Positions 1-9,674 of a stretch of DNA of 14,838 nucleotides are shown here, piece by piece. A model generated the notes under the pieces. That model saw only the letters and a list, made by a program, of their open reading frames with translations. It was not told where the DNA came from and made no database searches. The DNA lies in contig WHUX01000659.1 of assembly GCA_015179025.1 (NCBI GenBank), forward strand, positions 1 through 14,838, read 5' to 3'. Positions within the stretch are counted from its first letter, which is position 1. Each line of letters opens with the position of its first letter. Source of the DNA: Terfezia claveryi. Its lineage: Eukaryota > Ascomycota > Pezizomycetes > Pezizales > Pezizaceae. The translations under genes and the position numbers were made by a program.

Positions 1-19
1 ACACATCCACTAGTCTCAT

Positions 20-575
20 TTCCACATGTTTGCTGAGGTCACAGAAGTCAAATGCCCTCAGCATTAAATAGCCAATCTAGTTGGAAACCCCCTCTTTCTA
101 GCATATGGAATAAACTTTTCTCATGGCCCATATACGCTTGATTGAAAGTCAAAAGTCGTTCAATTGTTCCACAATTGCGGTTTGTTAGCGCCTGTGGGAT
201 ATTCTTATAATGACCCCCAGTCCACCCTCAACAACTCTCTTAAGGAGCACTTCATTGAATGACTTTTGAGCATAATGAAGGATGATGGGGCTAATTTCGA
301 GGATGGTAATGGGGTTCTTGGAGAATAGAGGAGTCTTACGGGTTTTTTTTCGAGTTAGAGAGGGTTAGAATAAGGCAATATCCTAAGTATTCAAACATCG
401 CCTGTAAAATCTTCTGTGAGCATGTTGGGCTCTCAGTCAAGCCTATATGAGCCATAAGGGAGTTTAAACCCCTTGTGCTGAGGCTGCGAAGAAAGGGGGA
501 GGTTTCCAAATTGGCCAAATAGCTGAGGGCAGTTGAGGCTGCTGGGACTTCTGTGACCTCAGAAAACATGTGGAA
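20..575. repeat. Diverged inverted duplication (foldback structure)
   Basis: The left arm starts at 20 and the right arm ends at 575, in opposite orientation. Positions 20-49 match the reverse complement of 546-575 at 29 of 30 bases. The match continues with small indels to about 150 on the left and about 430 on the right. A further block, 149-164, pairs with 254-269 at 15 of 16 bases. The left arm therefore looks like an inverted copy of the right-hand sequence that has lost about 160 bases internally. I see no obvious target-site duplication and no transposase, so I cannot call it a MITE. A partial gene or repeat duplication is equally possible. Confidence 0.75.
185..569 (-). pseudogene. 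Unassigned degenerate coding remnant inside the inverted duplication
   Basis: On the minus strand an open frame starts with ATG at 569 (begins MFSEVTEV) and runs 77 codons to a stop at 336. The stop follows an eight-T run (343-350, A-run on the coding strand). Reading one base fewer there opens a protein-like continuation (contains NPITILEISP and VVEGGLGVII) that ends at a TAA at 185, for about 128 residues in total. The left arm of the duplication carries a copy of the start in the opposite direction (ATG at 27, MFAEVTEV, stop soon after). The composition is rich in Leu and Ser and could suit an alpha-helical repeat protein, but I do not recognise the family. It could be a repeat-derived gene fragment or chance. 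Confidence 0.35.
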
Positions 576-1241
576 GTGTGCTTAGAAGCCCTTCAGACGT
601 CGTAGCATGAGAACAGCTCGGCTAGGGTACTCACAATATAGCAAATACCATACCGAGAGAGCAGTTTGTGTATGCGATGTTATTTTATGATAGTTATGCA
701 AAGAGTTATAGGGATTTTATTCATATATAAATAGCCATGTACGGGGCAGGGCTAGAGAAGTTAAAGTCGCTGCTGAGGTTGCCACTCATAGTGAACTCAG
801 GGTCTCATTGAATTCTGCTATTATTCTATAATAGCATAGCATATGTAAAGATATCGCCGGAAGCAATATCTGGTTGCTATCGTTCTCTAGGGTATAATTG
901 ACCTTTACCTAGTTAGGTCTAGTAGCGCTACTAGGGCATGATATACACGAATCCTCCTGAGTCAATCCAACAACATACAGTAAAGTACTGGTCAGTCAGC
1001 ATCACTACAAACTTCACTTCCCGTCCCTTCCGAAGCTGACCGCAGTCAGTTCTAGCTACTGTCCATTCTCTCGTTCCGTAGCTCGATTTTTGGTGGAATT
1101 TTCTTCCCCCTATACGGATCAGCCTTACTCGCCGTATGCATACCATATAATGCCGGTCAAGCACGCACACGCCTACTCGAACGGCCATGTTTATGGCAAT
1201 ACTTTCTCTATATCACCACACAGGTAACTCGCTATCGTCAA
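576..1241. other. Gene-free upstream region of ANP1
   Basis: I see no convincing gene here. The region contains two perfect short palindromes: a stem of 8 bp with a 3-nt loop at 817-835 and a 16-bp uninterrupted palindrome at 919-934. The part closest to 1242 presumably holds the promoter and 5' leader of the mannosyltransferase gene, but no specific element can be assigned. Confidence 0.6.
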
Positions 1242-2997
1242 GTGTTTCACAGAAGGGGCTTGGATATTGTACATCCAACGGCTAACTCAATGCTGCCCAG
1301 GTTTCAACCACGGACACAACCGGCTCTCCGGTGGAGGCGCCAGCTAGTGGTGAGGATACTGGGGATAGCCTTTGTATCTGCTATAATTCTGCTGTTGATA
1401 TTTCCCTCTTTTCGATACTTTCTGCTGCCCAGTATAGGATGAGCAGTCTCCTCCGAACTACGCTTGATTTACCCAATGTTCGACAATATGATCTTGGTCA
1501 TTCCAGGCAGTGCGAGAGGATGGGAGAGGGGCGAACGTATCTTATTATGCGCACCCCTCAGAGACGCCGAGCCAATTTACCATTGTTTTTCGGCCACCTC
1601 CGAACTTCACCTATCCTCATCATTTGATTGATTTGGCGTTCCTAGTGTCAGATTCAAAGGATCGCACCTTGCTTACTTTGGTGGAATCGCTCGAAAAGAT
1701 TCAGGCTGATCCGGACCCAACGATCCCTTATGGAGAGATCTCAGTCTTCGAAAAAGATTTTGGACAGAAGGTTCAACAAGATGTTACCAATCGACATGGT
1801 TTCGCCGCTCAAGCATCCCGCCGTAAATTAATGGCGCGAGCTAGGAATTGGCTATTGAGTGCTGCCCTCCAGCCATATCACACTTGGGTTTACTGGAGAG
1901 ATGTTGATGTGGAGACAGCTCCCGCAACTATTTGGAAGATTTAATGAGGCATAATAAGGATGTCATCGTTCCAAGTGGGTGATGGTTCTTATATTAGTCT
2001 CGTGTCATTTGCGAGAAGCTAACGCCTTCACTAGATGTCTGGAGACCCCTTCCTGATTGGCTCGGGGAGAACAGCCATACGATCTTAATTCGTGGCAGGA
2101 GTCAGAACTGCTCTCGCTCTTGCTGATACTCTTGATGAGGACGCTGTGATCGTTGAGGGGTATGCGGAATATGCCACATGGAGGCCTCACTTGGCTTATC
2201 TCAGAGATCCTTATGGTGATCCTGATGTTGAGATGGAAATCGACGGAGTGGGTGGTGTCAGTATTCTTGCAAAGGCTAAAGTCTTCAGATCTGGTGTTCA
2301 CTTTCCTGCTTTCTCGTTCGAGAAGCATGCAGAGACTGAAGGTTTCGGAAAGGTATGTATTCCGTTGTTTATCGTGCACTCGTTTTCACATAGACTGACC
2401 TCTACGGATAGATGGCAAAGCGAATGAAATTCTCCGTCATTGGTCTGCCCCACTATACAATTTGGCATCTTTACGAACCATCAGCGGATGATCAACAACA
2501 TATGGTGAGTGTCTACGGCTGTGGAAGCACACAGTGGGAAGTTGGCGACTGACCATCTATAGGCAGAGGAGAGAAGAAGGCAGAAGCAGCAGCCAAAGCT
2601 GAAGAAGAAGCGAAGAAGAGGCTTCATGATGGATGGGAACTTAAGAAGAGCAATGGGAGCAAGATAAGAAAGAGATTAAGAACAAGGCTATCCAAGATCA
2701 AGGTATCGGGAAGGATTCCAAAGGTGGCGACCTTGGAGTCGTCCGCAAACCTGACGATAAATTGGTTGGTGGTGATACTGGTCCCTTGGCACATGTTGGG
2801 GAAGGTTCGGAGACTGGGCAAGAAGAGGCAGCGGTAAATATTCGCCGTGAAATTTTTCAAAGTTCAAAACTGACGCCTTTGATGCAGGCAAACGCTTGTC
2901 AAACCGGAAGATCATCATAGATACGAGTGGGTCAGATAAAAGCGTAATGTTTGATGAGTTTATCACAGTGAGAGATTACGCACGATGGGTTGAATGA
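1242..2997 (+). CDS. ANP1: Anp1-type Golgi alpha-1,6-mannosyltransferase (Anp1/Mnn9/Van1 family), five exons, frame-broken
   Basis: The product is a subunit of the mannan polymerase II complex, which extends the alpha-1,6-mannose backbone of N-glycans in the cis-Golgi. It is a type II membrane protein: a basic N-terminus, then a hydrophobic span at about residues 38-58, then a luminal domain. Family hallmarks include NFTYPHHLIDLAFLVSDS, EKDFGQKV, QASRRKLMARARNWL, the DXD metal-binding motif in YWRDVDVET (codons 1900-1908), EGYAEYATWRPHLAYLRDP, VGGVSILAKAKVFRSG and FEKHAETEGFGK. Lys/Glu-rich and acidic tail sequence ends with a stop at 2995-2997. Exons: 1242-1974, 2035-2352, 2412-2504, 2563-2833 and 2888-2997, about 508 residues; yeast Anp1 has about 500. 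The start could also be the ATG at 1290, directly before the RWRRQ stretch. About ten single-base frame breaks interrupt it. It resembles Anp1 more than Van1 or Mnn9, but the paralogue call is less certain than the family. Confidence 0.88.
1975..2034 (+). other. ANP1 intron 1
   Basis: 60 nt, donor GTGGGT, acceptor CTAG, with a GCTAAC branch point at 2018-2023. Splicing restores the family-typical VIVPNVWRPLPDWLG across the junction (phase 1). Confidence 0.85.
2353..2411 (+). other. ANP1 intron 2
   Basis: 59 nt, donor GTATGT, acceptor ATAG, with a CTGAC branch point near 2393. Splicing joins EGFGK to MAKRMKFSV in phase 0, as expected for the family. Confidence 0.88.
2505..2562 (+). other. ANP1 intron 3
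   Basis: 58 nt, donor GTGAGT, acceptor ATAG, with a CTGAC branch point near 2548. Splicing joins DDQQHM to AEERR in phase 0. Confidence 0.85.
2834..2887 (+). other. ANP1 intron 4
   Basis: 54 nt, donor GTAAAT, acceptor GCAG, with a CTGAC branch point. The last exon reads KRLSNRKIIIDTSGSD to a TGA at 2995. The frame across the junction needs one more base than the sequence provides, most simply a third G at the donor, so the exact border is less certain. Confidence 0.7.
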
Positions 2998-3385
2998 CAT
3001 AGACATGCTTTTTTTTTTTATTTAAAAAAACCCGTTCGGTTCATTGTATAATGTATTTGTATCTTGATTCACTTGGGATTAACAGCTCCTATTACATATT
3101 GTTCCGTGAAGTCACGAAAAGTAGATAGTGATGGTTGCTGTAGTTCATTCTGCTAATTATACGTTCGGAACACAAATCTAATAGAGGAGGTACCAAATAT
3201 ACGCTCATGTGTCAAATTACCAACAGTATCCAGATAGATACGTGAACCTGCGACTGTGTCCTGTTCCTGCTCCGAAAGCACAAACGTACAGCCCCATCTT
3301 ACCGGGATTTTCGAGGTAGGAGCTTCTAACACACCAGTACACTTGCTCTACAGTTCCAAATTGTTCACATCGCAGTCCGGGAGCT
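2998..3385. other. Intergenic region between ANP1 and GEA
   Basis: I see no gene here. Just after the ANP1 stop there is a T-run followed by an A-run (about 3009-3029), a composition often found in fungal 3' untranslated regions. The rest would hold the ANP1 3' end and the promoter and 5' leader of the Arf exchange-factor gene. Confidence 0.6.
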
Positions 3386-6300
3386 ATGCAGGTCACGATA
3401 TCTATGGATACTACCCCACCTTTGCCGATTGGAGTTCCAGCTCGAGCTCGAATCTCAGTAGCTGTTGATCCCGTTGCTTTGATTACGACAGAATGTATAA
3501 GCGTTACATCTGCTATGCGGAAGCATGCCCGTTGGGCACAATCTTCGGTTGCAGCTATTCTTGGGGGACCTCATCGGGGTATGGAAGTGTTCAAGCCGCG
3601 ATTCCGCCGCCGAGTCCGAGAAGCCCGGTGTTTCAAAGGGGGGGTAAGGGGGTGAAGACGGATGGGAGGGATGGGGAAGCGAGAATAGAGACCCCGGGGC
3701 CTGATGTGGGGTTGGCAAGTAGGTGGGGGTTGAGGGTAAGCGGGGAAAGAGTATTCAGGTACGAACACATGATCTGAGTTAGTGATTATCTATAATTGCA
3801 AGGGGTGAGGCGGGCATCTTTGCCTCTCTAACTTTGGGAGTGGGCTTGGACCCATTGTGAGAATGGTGTTTAACGGGCGCAAGTAGGATAATCCGCTGAT
3901 TGCTGGATTTACGAAACTTAGAAGCGAGTTGATTGGATGTAGAGGTGGTGCAAGCTTCACTTTCACCGTCATTGTGCGAAGTGAACGACAGGCTGATGTG
4001 ATGACGTCCATGAGCTCTAGATATACACCAATTCGATACCCCGTCGCTGTTACATCCGTTTCTACAGGTTATCAGGTCGTCGTCGACCAGCGGCCCGATT
4101 ACCGCTCTGGCTCTGATTGCGATCACTAAGTTTTTCAGCTATAATTTTATTACCAGAGACACTCCCAGATTACCCCTTGCTATGCAGCTGCTTGCGTCGA
4201 CCATCACGCATTGTCGGTTCGAGGCGTCTGATACAGCACATGATGAGGTGGTACTGCTTCGGATCTTAAAACTCATGGAGCGAATCTTTTCCGGGCCATG
4301 TGGGGAGGTTTTGGGAGATGAGAGTGTCTGCGAGATGATGGAGACGATTTTGAGCATGTGCTGCCAGATGCGCCTTTCGGAAATGCTTAGAAAGTCAGCC
4401 GAGATGTCTATGGTGGTGATCTGTCAAGTTGTCTTTGAAAGACTCAAGCAGTTAGAAGATGAGGCGGGGACCTTTGAACAACTGGAGAGGGATTCCAAAG
4501 CCGATATGGATACCGTAAAGATGGAGCCGGCCATTAATGGGGATAGCCTTGTCCCTGACAAGGGCCAGGGGGATATTTCGACTCCAGAGGGTGTGGAAGA
4601 GGAGCAGCAAGTGGGTTCGACTGAGGAGACTGAGAAAGTAGGATTGGTTAGTGGGGGTGGAAGTGAGCAAGCACCCGAGAGTGACGCTGAAGAGGAAGTG
4701 GAGATAAGACCCTACTCATTACCGTCAATGAGGGAGCTGTTGCGTGTATTGGTGGAGATTCTGGATCCTCATAACAAAACGCATACAGACACTATGCGGA
4801 TAATGGCCTTACGAATAATAGATGTGGCATTTGAAGTCGCTGGACCGTCGATTGCAAAACACCCTAGCTTGGCTGGGCTAGCAAAGGATGATCTCTGCCG
4901 GCACTTATTTCAGCTTGTTAGGTCAGATACCATGACTATATTGCAAGAGTCACTGAGGGTAGCAGGGACTGTGCTTGCTACGACTCGAGGCATGCTGAGG
5001 TTACAACAGGAGCTATACCTTTCCTATCTCGTGGCTTGTCTGCATCCTCGCATTGAAATTCCAAGGGAGCCAGGGATCGACCCTATACTATACGAAGGGG
5101 TTCCGACTGCCCCTACATTGATCAAACCGTCCCGATCTACTGATATCAGCGGTAGGTCAACACCTGTTGGAGTGAAGGAGCGGCAGAAGTTGGGTCTCGA
5201 AGGAGGAAGTAGAAGGCCAGATGCTCGGGAAGCTATGGTTGAGAATATTGCAGCGCTGGTCAGGATCCCGACCTTCATGACAGAGCTTTACGTCAATTAT
5301 GACTGTGATGTAGATCGGAATGATTTGTGTGAGGATATTGTTGGCTTCTTGTCACGAAATGCATTCCCGGACTCTGCTACCTGGAGTACAACCAATGTCC
5401 CACCATTATGTCTTGATGCTTTGCTGCACTATGTCAGTTTTGTGGCAGATCGTTTGCATCAACCGCGAAAGACGGAGGGACTTCCTGACCCTGCAGAGCT
5501 ACAAAAGCAACGAGGTTTAAAACAAACTATCATTCAAGGCACTTCTAGATTCAATGAGGATCCTAAGAAAGGAATAGCATTCCTTGCTCAACAAGGCATC
5601 ATTGAGAATGTTGACGATCCTCGGTCGATAGCTAGGTTTCTGAGGGGAACTACACGATTGAACAAAGCTGTCCTTGGAGATTATATTTCAAAGAAGCAGA
5701 ATGAGAAGATCTTGGTGGAGTTCATTGACCAGTTTGATTTCCAGGGGAAGAGGGTTGACGAGGCGCTCAGGGCTTTACTAGAGAGCTTTAGGCTTCCAGG
5801 AGAGTCTGCACTGATCGAACGTATTGTGACGGTGTTTGCAAATAAGTATTGCTCGAGGGACAAGCCCGACGAGGTTCATGATGCCGATGCAGTGTTTGTG
5901 CTGTCATATGCTATCATCATGCTCAATACTGACCAGCATAGTCCTAAAGTGAAGGTAATCTTTTTTCACCTTAAGGAGGTAGTTCAGGGTAATTCATGTT
6001 AACGGGATACAACTGTAGGAGTCGAACCGTATGAAGCTAGAGGACTTCACACGCAATCTGCGTGGAGTTAACGGAGGCAAGGACTTTAATATGGAGTATC
6101 TACGTGCAATTTATACCACGATCAAGACCAAGGAAATCGTCCTTCCGGATGAACATGATAACCAAGACGCCTTCAACTATGCCTGGAAAGAGCTCCTGAT
6201 TAAAGCCGAGACTGTAGACGATCTTGTCATCGTTGATACTAACATCTACGATTCTGACATGTTCGCGAAAACGTGGCGACCTATCATCGCCACTCTCTCA

Positions 6301-8674
6301 TATGTCTTCATGTCTGCTACCGACGATGCTGTGTTCTCGAGAATCATCACAGGGTTCGATCAATGTGCGCAGATTGCGGCGAAGTACCAGCTAAGCGAGT
6401 GCATGGATCGAATTGTGCAGTGCCTTGGGGTTATTAGTACACTAGCGACGGAGTCACCCCCTAGCACTGCTTTGAATACGGAGGTGAAGGTTCATGAGAG
6501 TAGTGTCATGGTTAGCGAATTGGCAGTGAAGTTTTGGGAGGACTTTAAGGCACAGCTGGCAACGGTAGTACTGTTTCGGGTTATTAGTGGGAATGAAGAA
6601 GGATTGAGGAATGGGTGGACGTCGGTGAGTTACCCTGAACGAGCGAAATTTGTAGGACCGGTGGAATGCTAACGGTGGTGGGCGTGGGGTAGATTATGCG
6701 CTGTTGCTTGATTTCTTCATTAACTCGCTTATACCGCGCCGTATTTCTCCGGGCCGCAGATGGGGCTGGAAATTGAGCCTATACCCCTTCAGAGTCCATC
6801 CAGCGTCATAGTTCGCAATCAAGCTACTCGAGAGTCAGGGCTCTTTTCTGCCTTATCGTCCTATTTGTCAAGCTATGCCAGTGACGAGCCTCCCGAGCCC
6901 TCAGAAGAAGAGCTAGAGAGTACGTTATGTACTGTTGATTGCGTCAATTCGTGCTATTTTGGAGATATATTCGCGAATATCATGTAATTTCACTTCAACT
7001 CGCATTCATTAAAGCAACCTACTGATTTTTATTTTTATAGGAATCTTGACATCGAACCTTTGACTCACCTTATTGAAGCTCTACTTGCCCTCTTGCCTGA
7101 GGAAGGTACCCACTAATTATCCATAAGCCGGATCCCGCTACTATCCCATCAACACTTAATACTACATTCATCGATAAAAATCCCAAATACGATCCTGCAG
7201 TTGTTTATGTACTGGAGCTCGCTACCTGTTTAGTATTGAGGGATCAGGACACTATTGGGGCGTTTGGGAAGCAGGTTGCCGTTGCCCTACAGAGTGTGGT
7301 TCGGGCACAATATGCGCACCATATTATATCTCTCGGGCAATATACTACTTGCTATCACTGCTTGAGCAAGGCCATGAACACACCTTTATTCCGCACACCA
7401 GTGATCTTGCACCATATTGCTACCCTTGATCGAGGCACATTGGAGAAGTCATCGCATCCAATTCTCGCAGGGATCAAGAAATGTCTCAGGGGACCTACGA
7501 GTTTAAAGTCACAGATGGTCATTTCTCCTGACTTTTGGGTTCTGCTCAGGGGGTTGTGATGGTGAATGATGCCGCGCAAGGGGTATTTGAAGCAGCGGAA
7601 TATCTTACCAAGGAAGGAAGTAACGTTAGCAGTGATAACTATGTTGCTGTAGTAACGCTACTAACTCTGACTTCGCCCTAGCAGCAAGTGTAGGGTCGAT
7701 TTTGAGCAGAAGCAGGACAAACTCCTCCTTGTGGATCGTTAAGAAGGCTGGTGCTGCCAGTGCTGGAGGAGCAGGAAAAGCAAAACCAGTTCAGCTGAGA
7801 GATCGACCTGACGCAGCGGTTGTAGAGAGGGGGGTAAAGGCGGTCGGGATGGTTTATGGACTTACTACAAGAGTCCCAACATTAATTGCCCAGAGCCACC
7901 TCGAGAAGAAGGAGGCTTGGACAACGTATTGGAGCCGATTTTCCAGAGTTTGGGGACGCAATGCGCCAAACCCTGCAGGGAAGTTAGGGCGGCCGCGTTT
8001 GCAGCACTGCAAAGGGCGCTACTGTCTCCTGAACTTACTACCTCTGAGGGCCCCGTGCAGGGGGTCATCATCATGAGTGGACTGCGATTTTTGGTGACGT
8101 TTTGTTCCCACTTATTTCAAGATTACTGAAGCCGGAGGTTTATCAGTCTGATCCTCGAGGAATGGGGAGACAGGGTCCAGGCTGCTATGCTCCTGTGTAA
8201 GGTGTTTTTACATTACATGGTTGTATTGGCGGAGTGGGAAGGGGTTGGGGGCCTGTGGGGGGCGTATACTAGATGTAATGGATAGACTGGTGAACAGCGG
8301 GCAGATGGGTGGAACTGGAGTTGAAGAAGCCGTGAGGGAGAGTTTTGAAGAACGTACTTTTTGGTGATGAATGGGGCTGGGTTGCTTGTGCAGCCAGTTG
8401 GAGATGGGGGTGAGGATGAAGCTCAGAGGAGGAGTAGGGAGTTGTGGGAGCAGCAGGGCAGAGAGGTTGGAGAGATTTATTGCCGGGGTTGGTGGGAGAG
8501 TTGTTTCCCCCGTTGCCGCCGCCGCCCGGAAGTGGAAGAGGCGAGGCAGCCCCCACCGCCGCAGCGCCGAGGTTGGGGGGGAGATGGTGGTTTGTGGAGC
8601 ATGTGCAGGGTGAACAGCCTCCAGCTACTACCATGCCAGAGGAGGGGGTGGAAAGCTGCGTAAATGTGGAGTGA
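3386..8674 (+). CDS. GEA1: Sec7-domain Arf GEF of the Gea1/Gea2/GBF1 family, six exons, frame-broken in exon 1 and the 3' third
   Basis: It catalyses GDP/GTP exchange on Arf1 at Golgi membranes, driving COPI vesicle formation. Domain order fits GBF1/Gea: an N-terminal DCB region (VAVDPVALITTECISVTSAM, then RLPLAMQLL and THCRFEASD), an acidic linker around 4500-4710, and a HUS domain with the HUS box NYDCD (5295-5309). The Sec7 domain lies at about 5500-6130, with FRLPGES containing the catalytic glutamate finger (codon 5802-5804) and IIMLNTDQHSP. Downstream HDS-like regions include PIPLQSPSSV, YLSSYASDEPPEPSEEELES, ISPDFW, VERGVKAVGMVY and LLKPEVYQSDP. A proline-rich tail ends near 8674. Exons: 3386-3758, 3887-3944, 4021-5954, 6019-6624, 6693-6983 and 7041-8674, about 1,630 residues. 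Exons 3 and 4 are intact. About 15 or more single-base breaks lie elsewhere. The start could instead be the ATG at 3404. The C-terminal end is uncertain because the frame changes there. Confidence 0.9.
3759..3886 (+). other. GEA intron 1
   Basis: 128 nt, the longest intron here, donor GTACGA, acceptor GTAG, with a TTAAC branch-like site near 3870. It joins the GLASRWGL region, after one missing G near 3733, to DNPLIAGFTKLRSEL in phase 0. Confidence 0.75.
3945..4020 (+). other. GEA intron 2
   Basis: 76 nt, donor GTGGTG (weak), acceptor CTAG, with CTGAT at 3993-3997. Splicing gives IGCRDIHQFDTPSLLHPFL and leads in frame into the long intact exon 3, which strongly supports both borders. Confidence 0.85.
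5955..6018 (+). other. GEA intron 3, interrupting the Sec7 domain
   Basis: 64 nt, donor GTAATC, acceptor GTAG, with a GTTAAC site around 5998-6003. It splits the Sec7 domain between HSPKVK and NRMKLEDFTRNL. A second possible acceptor (GAG, ending at 6021) lies three bases downstream in the same frame. Confidence 0.85.
6625..6692 (+). other. GEA intron 4
   Basis: 68 nt, donor GTGAGT, acceptor GTAG, with a perfect GCTAAC at 6668-6673. It follows GNEEGLRNGWTS. The next exon matches the family (LLLDFFINSLIP) one frame away, which needs one extra base just after the acceptor. Confidence 0.8.
6984..7040 (+). other. GEA intron 5
   Basis: 57 nt, donor GTAATT, acceptor TATAG, with CTGAT at 7022-7026 followed by a T-rich tract. 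The join is phase 2 and reads DIFANIMNLDIEPLTHLIEA. Confidence 0.85.
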
Positions 8675-9674
8675 GGTTGATTGTGAAATGAGACTAGTGT
8701 GGTTTGTTGAGGCGATATTGTTTATCTACCTTATGGTGGGAAGTATATGGCCTATATGTGGGGGAGTTGGTCACATTCATTCTTATAGCAGAGCTTGGTG
8801 TATAGATGTAGTAACATTTCTAAGACAACTGTTTATCTTTATTCCCAAACTGTCTTGTTTCTTCATGTTGGATCCGAATCACACCATATTAGTCTAGTGG
8901 TTTTTGTTACCTAAAAGGTCAATACCGGTAGCTCGTTTGTATGTATTCCCAAAAGATAAGGTTTCCGCTTATAAGTAAATATGCACATGGTTAGCATGAC
9001 TAACGAGAGCTAAAGTAGGTAAATAAAAACCTATTTAGTCAATATGATATTCCAACTAATTCCACCGAGCTCAGAGAAAAGTGTGGATAATAGGTAGATA
9101 CGCGTAGCAGTTTAGGTTCATGGATATCTCCCAGAAGGTGATGAGAAAGAGATGATGAGATTCTTAAAAAGAAATTGGACCTCTGGATTTTAATCTATGA
9201 AGAATGGAATATACAAGTATGCACGCGAACATGGAACACCTCGAATTAACTGACTATGCAGTAATAATCGCAATGGCAAGGAAAAACATAAGACTTTTTT
9301 CCAGCATAAGCTTACATCCCCGATACGAACCCAATCCCCTTCTTCCATCCTACACCAATACCAATATAGCCACAATGTGCCAGTATATGTACAAACAGAA
9401 CTAAATGAAACGAGCAATGAAAAAAATTGAAGTAACGTAAAGCAAGACCCAACACTCCCGTTCATAGCAAAAGGAAGATCTTACGAGTTTTTGTTTTATC
9501 CCTAGCAATGATACAGAAAGTAAAAATGAAAGGAAATAAAAAGGTCCACCACCCAGACGAAAGTAAAATATCCAATGATGATAAGTAGAGGAGATTTAAA
9601 GAGAAGGTTAAAACACCATTATGCTGCATGACGGTCCACACGCTGGCAGTGCGTGCGAGATGTGATGTAGTCCC
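8675..9674. other. Convergent intergenic region between GEA and RPO41
   Basis: About 1 kb lies between the 3' ends of two convergent genes. It is AT-rich relative to the flanking exons. The open frames in it are short, resemble nothing I know and overlap in both directions, so I see no gene. It presumably contains the two 3' untranslated regions and polyadenylation signals. Confidence 0.65.

Noticed and set aside
931..1188. Minus-strand 85-codon open frame upstream of ANP1
   Set aside because: No recognisable family, no codon or splice support, and chance length for this composition.
2624..2966. Minus-strand open frames across the ANP1 tail
   Set aside because: They are antisense to exons 4 and 5, whose plus-strand sequence matches the expected acidic and Lys-rich Anp1 tail.
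1242..2997. Calling ANP1 a pseudogene
   Set aside because: Breaks are almost all single-base homopolymer changes, with all catalytic motifs and introns conserved. The same error type hits two other housekeeping genes in the window.
7649..7681. Intron-like stretch with GTAGTA, CTAAC and CCCTAG
   Set aside because: At 33 nt it is very short, and removing it would delete the conserved TLLTDFALA-like segment. A one-base indel near 7667 explains the frame better.
8269..8634. Minus-strand 121-codon Pro/Ser/His-rich open frame
   Set aside because: It is antisense to the GC-rich 3' end of GEA, where the plus strand shows the family-typical proline-rich tail.
8675..9674. Small genes in the convergent intergenic region
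   Set aside because: Frames of 66-91 codons on both strands overlap each other and show no family signal or conserved motifs.
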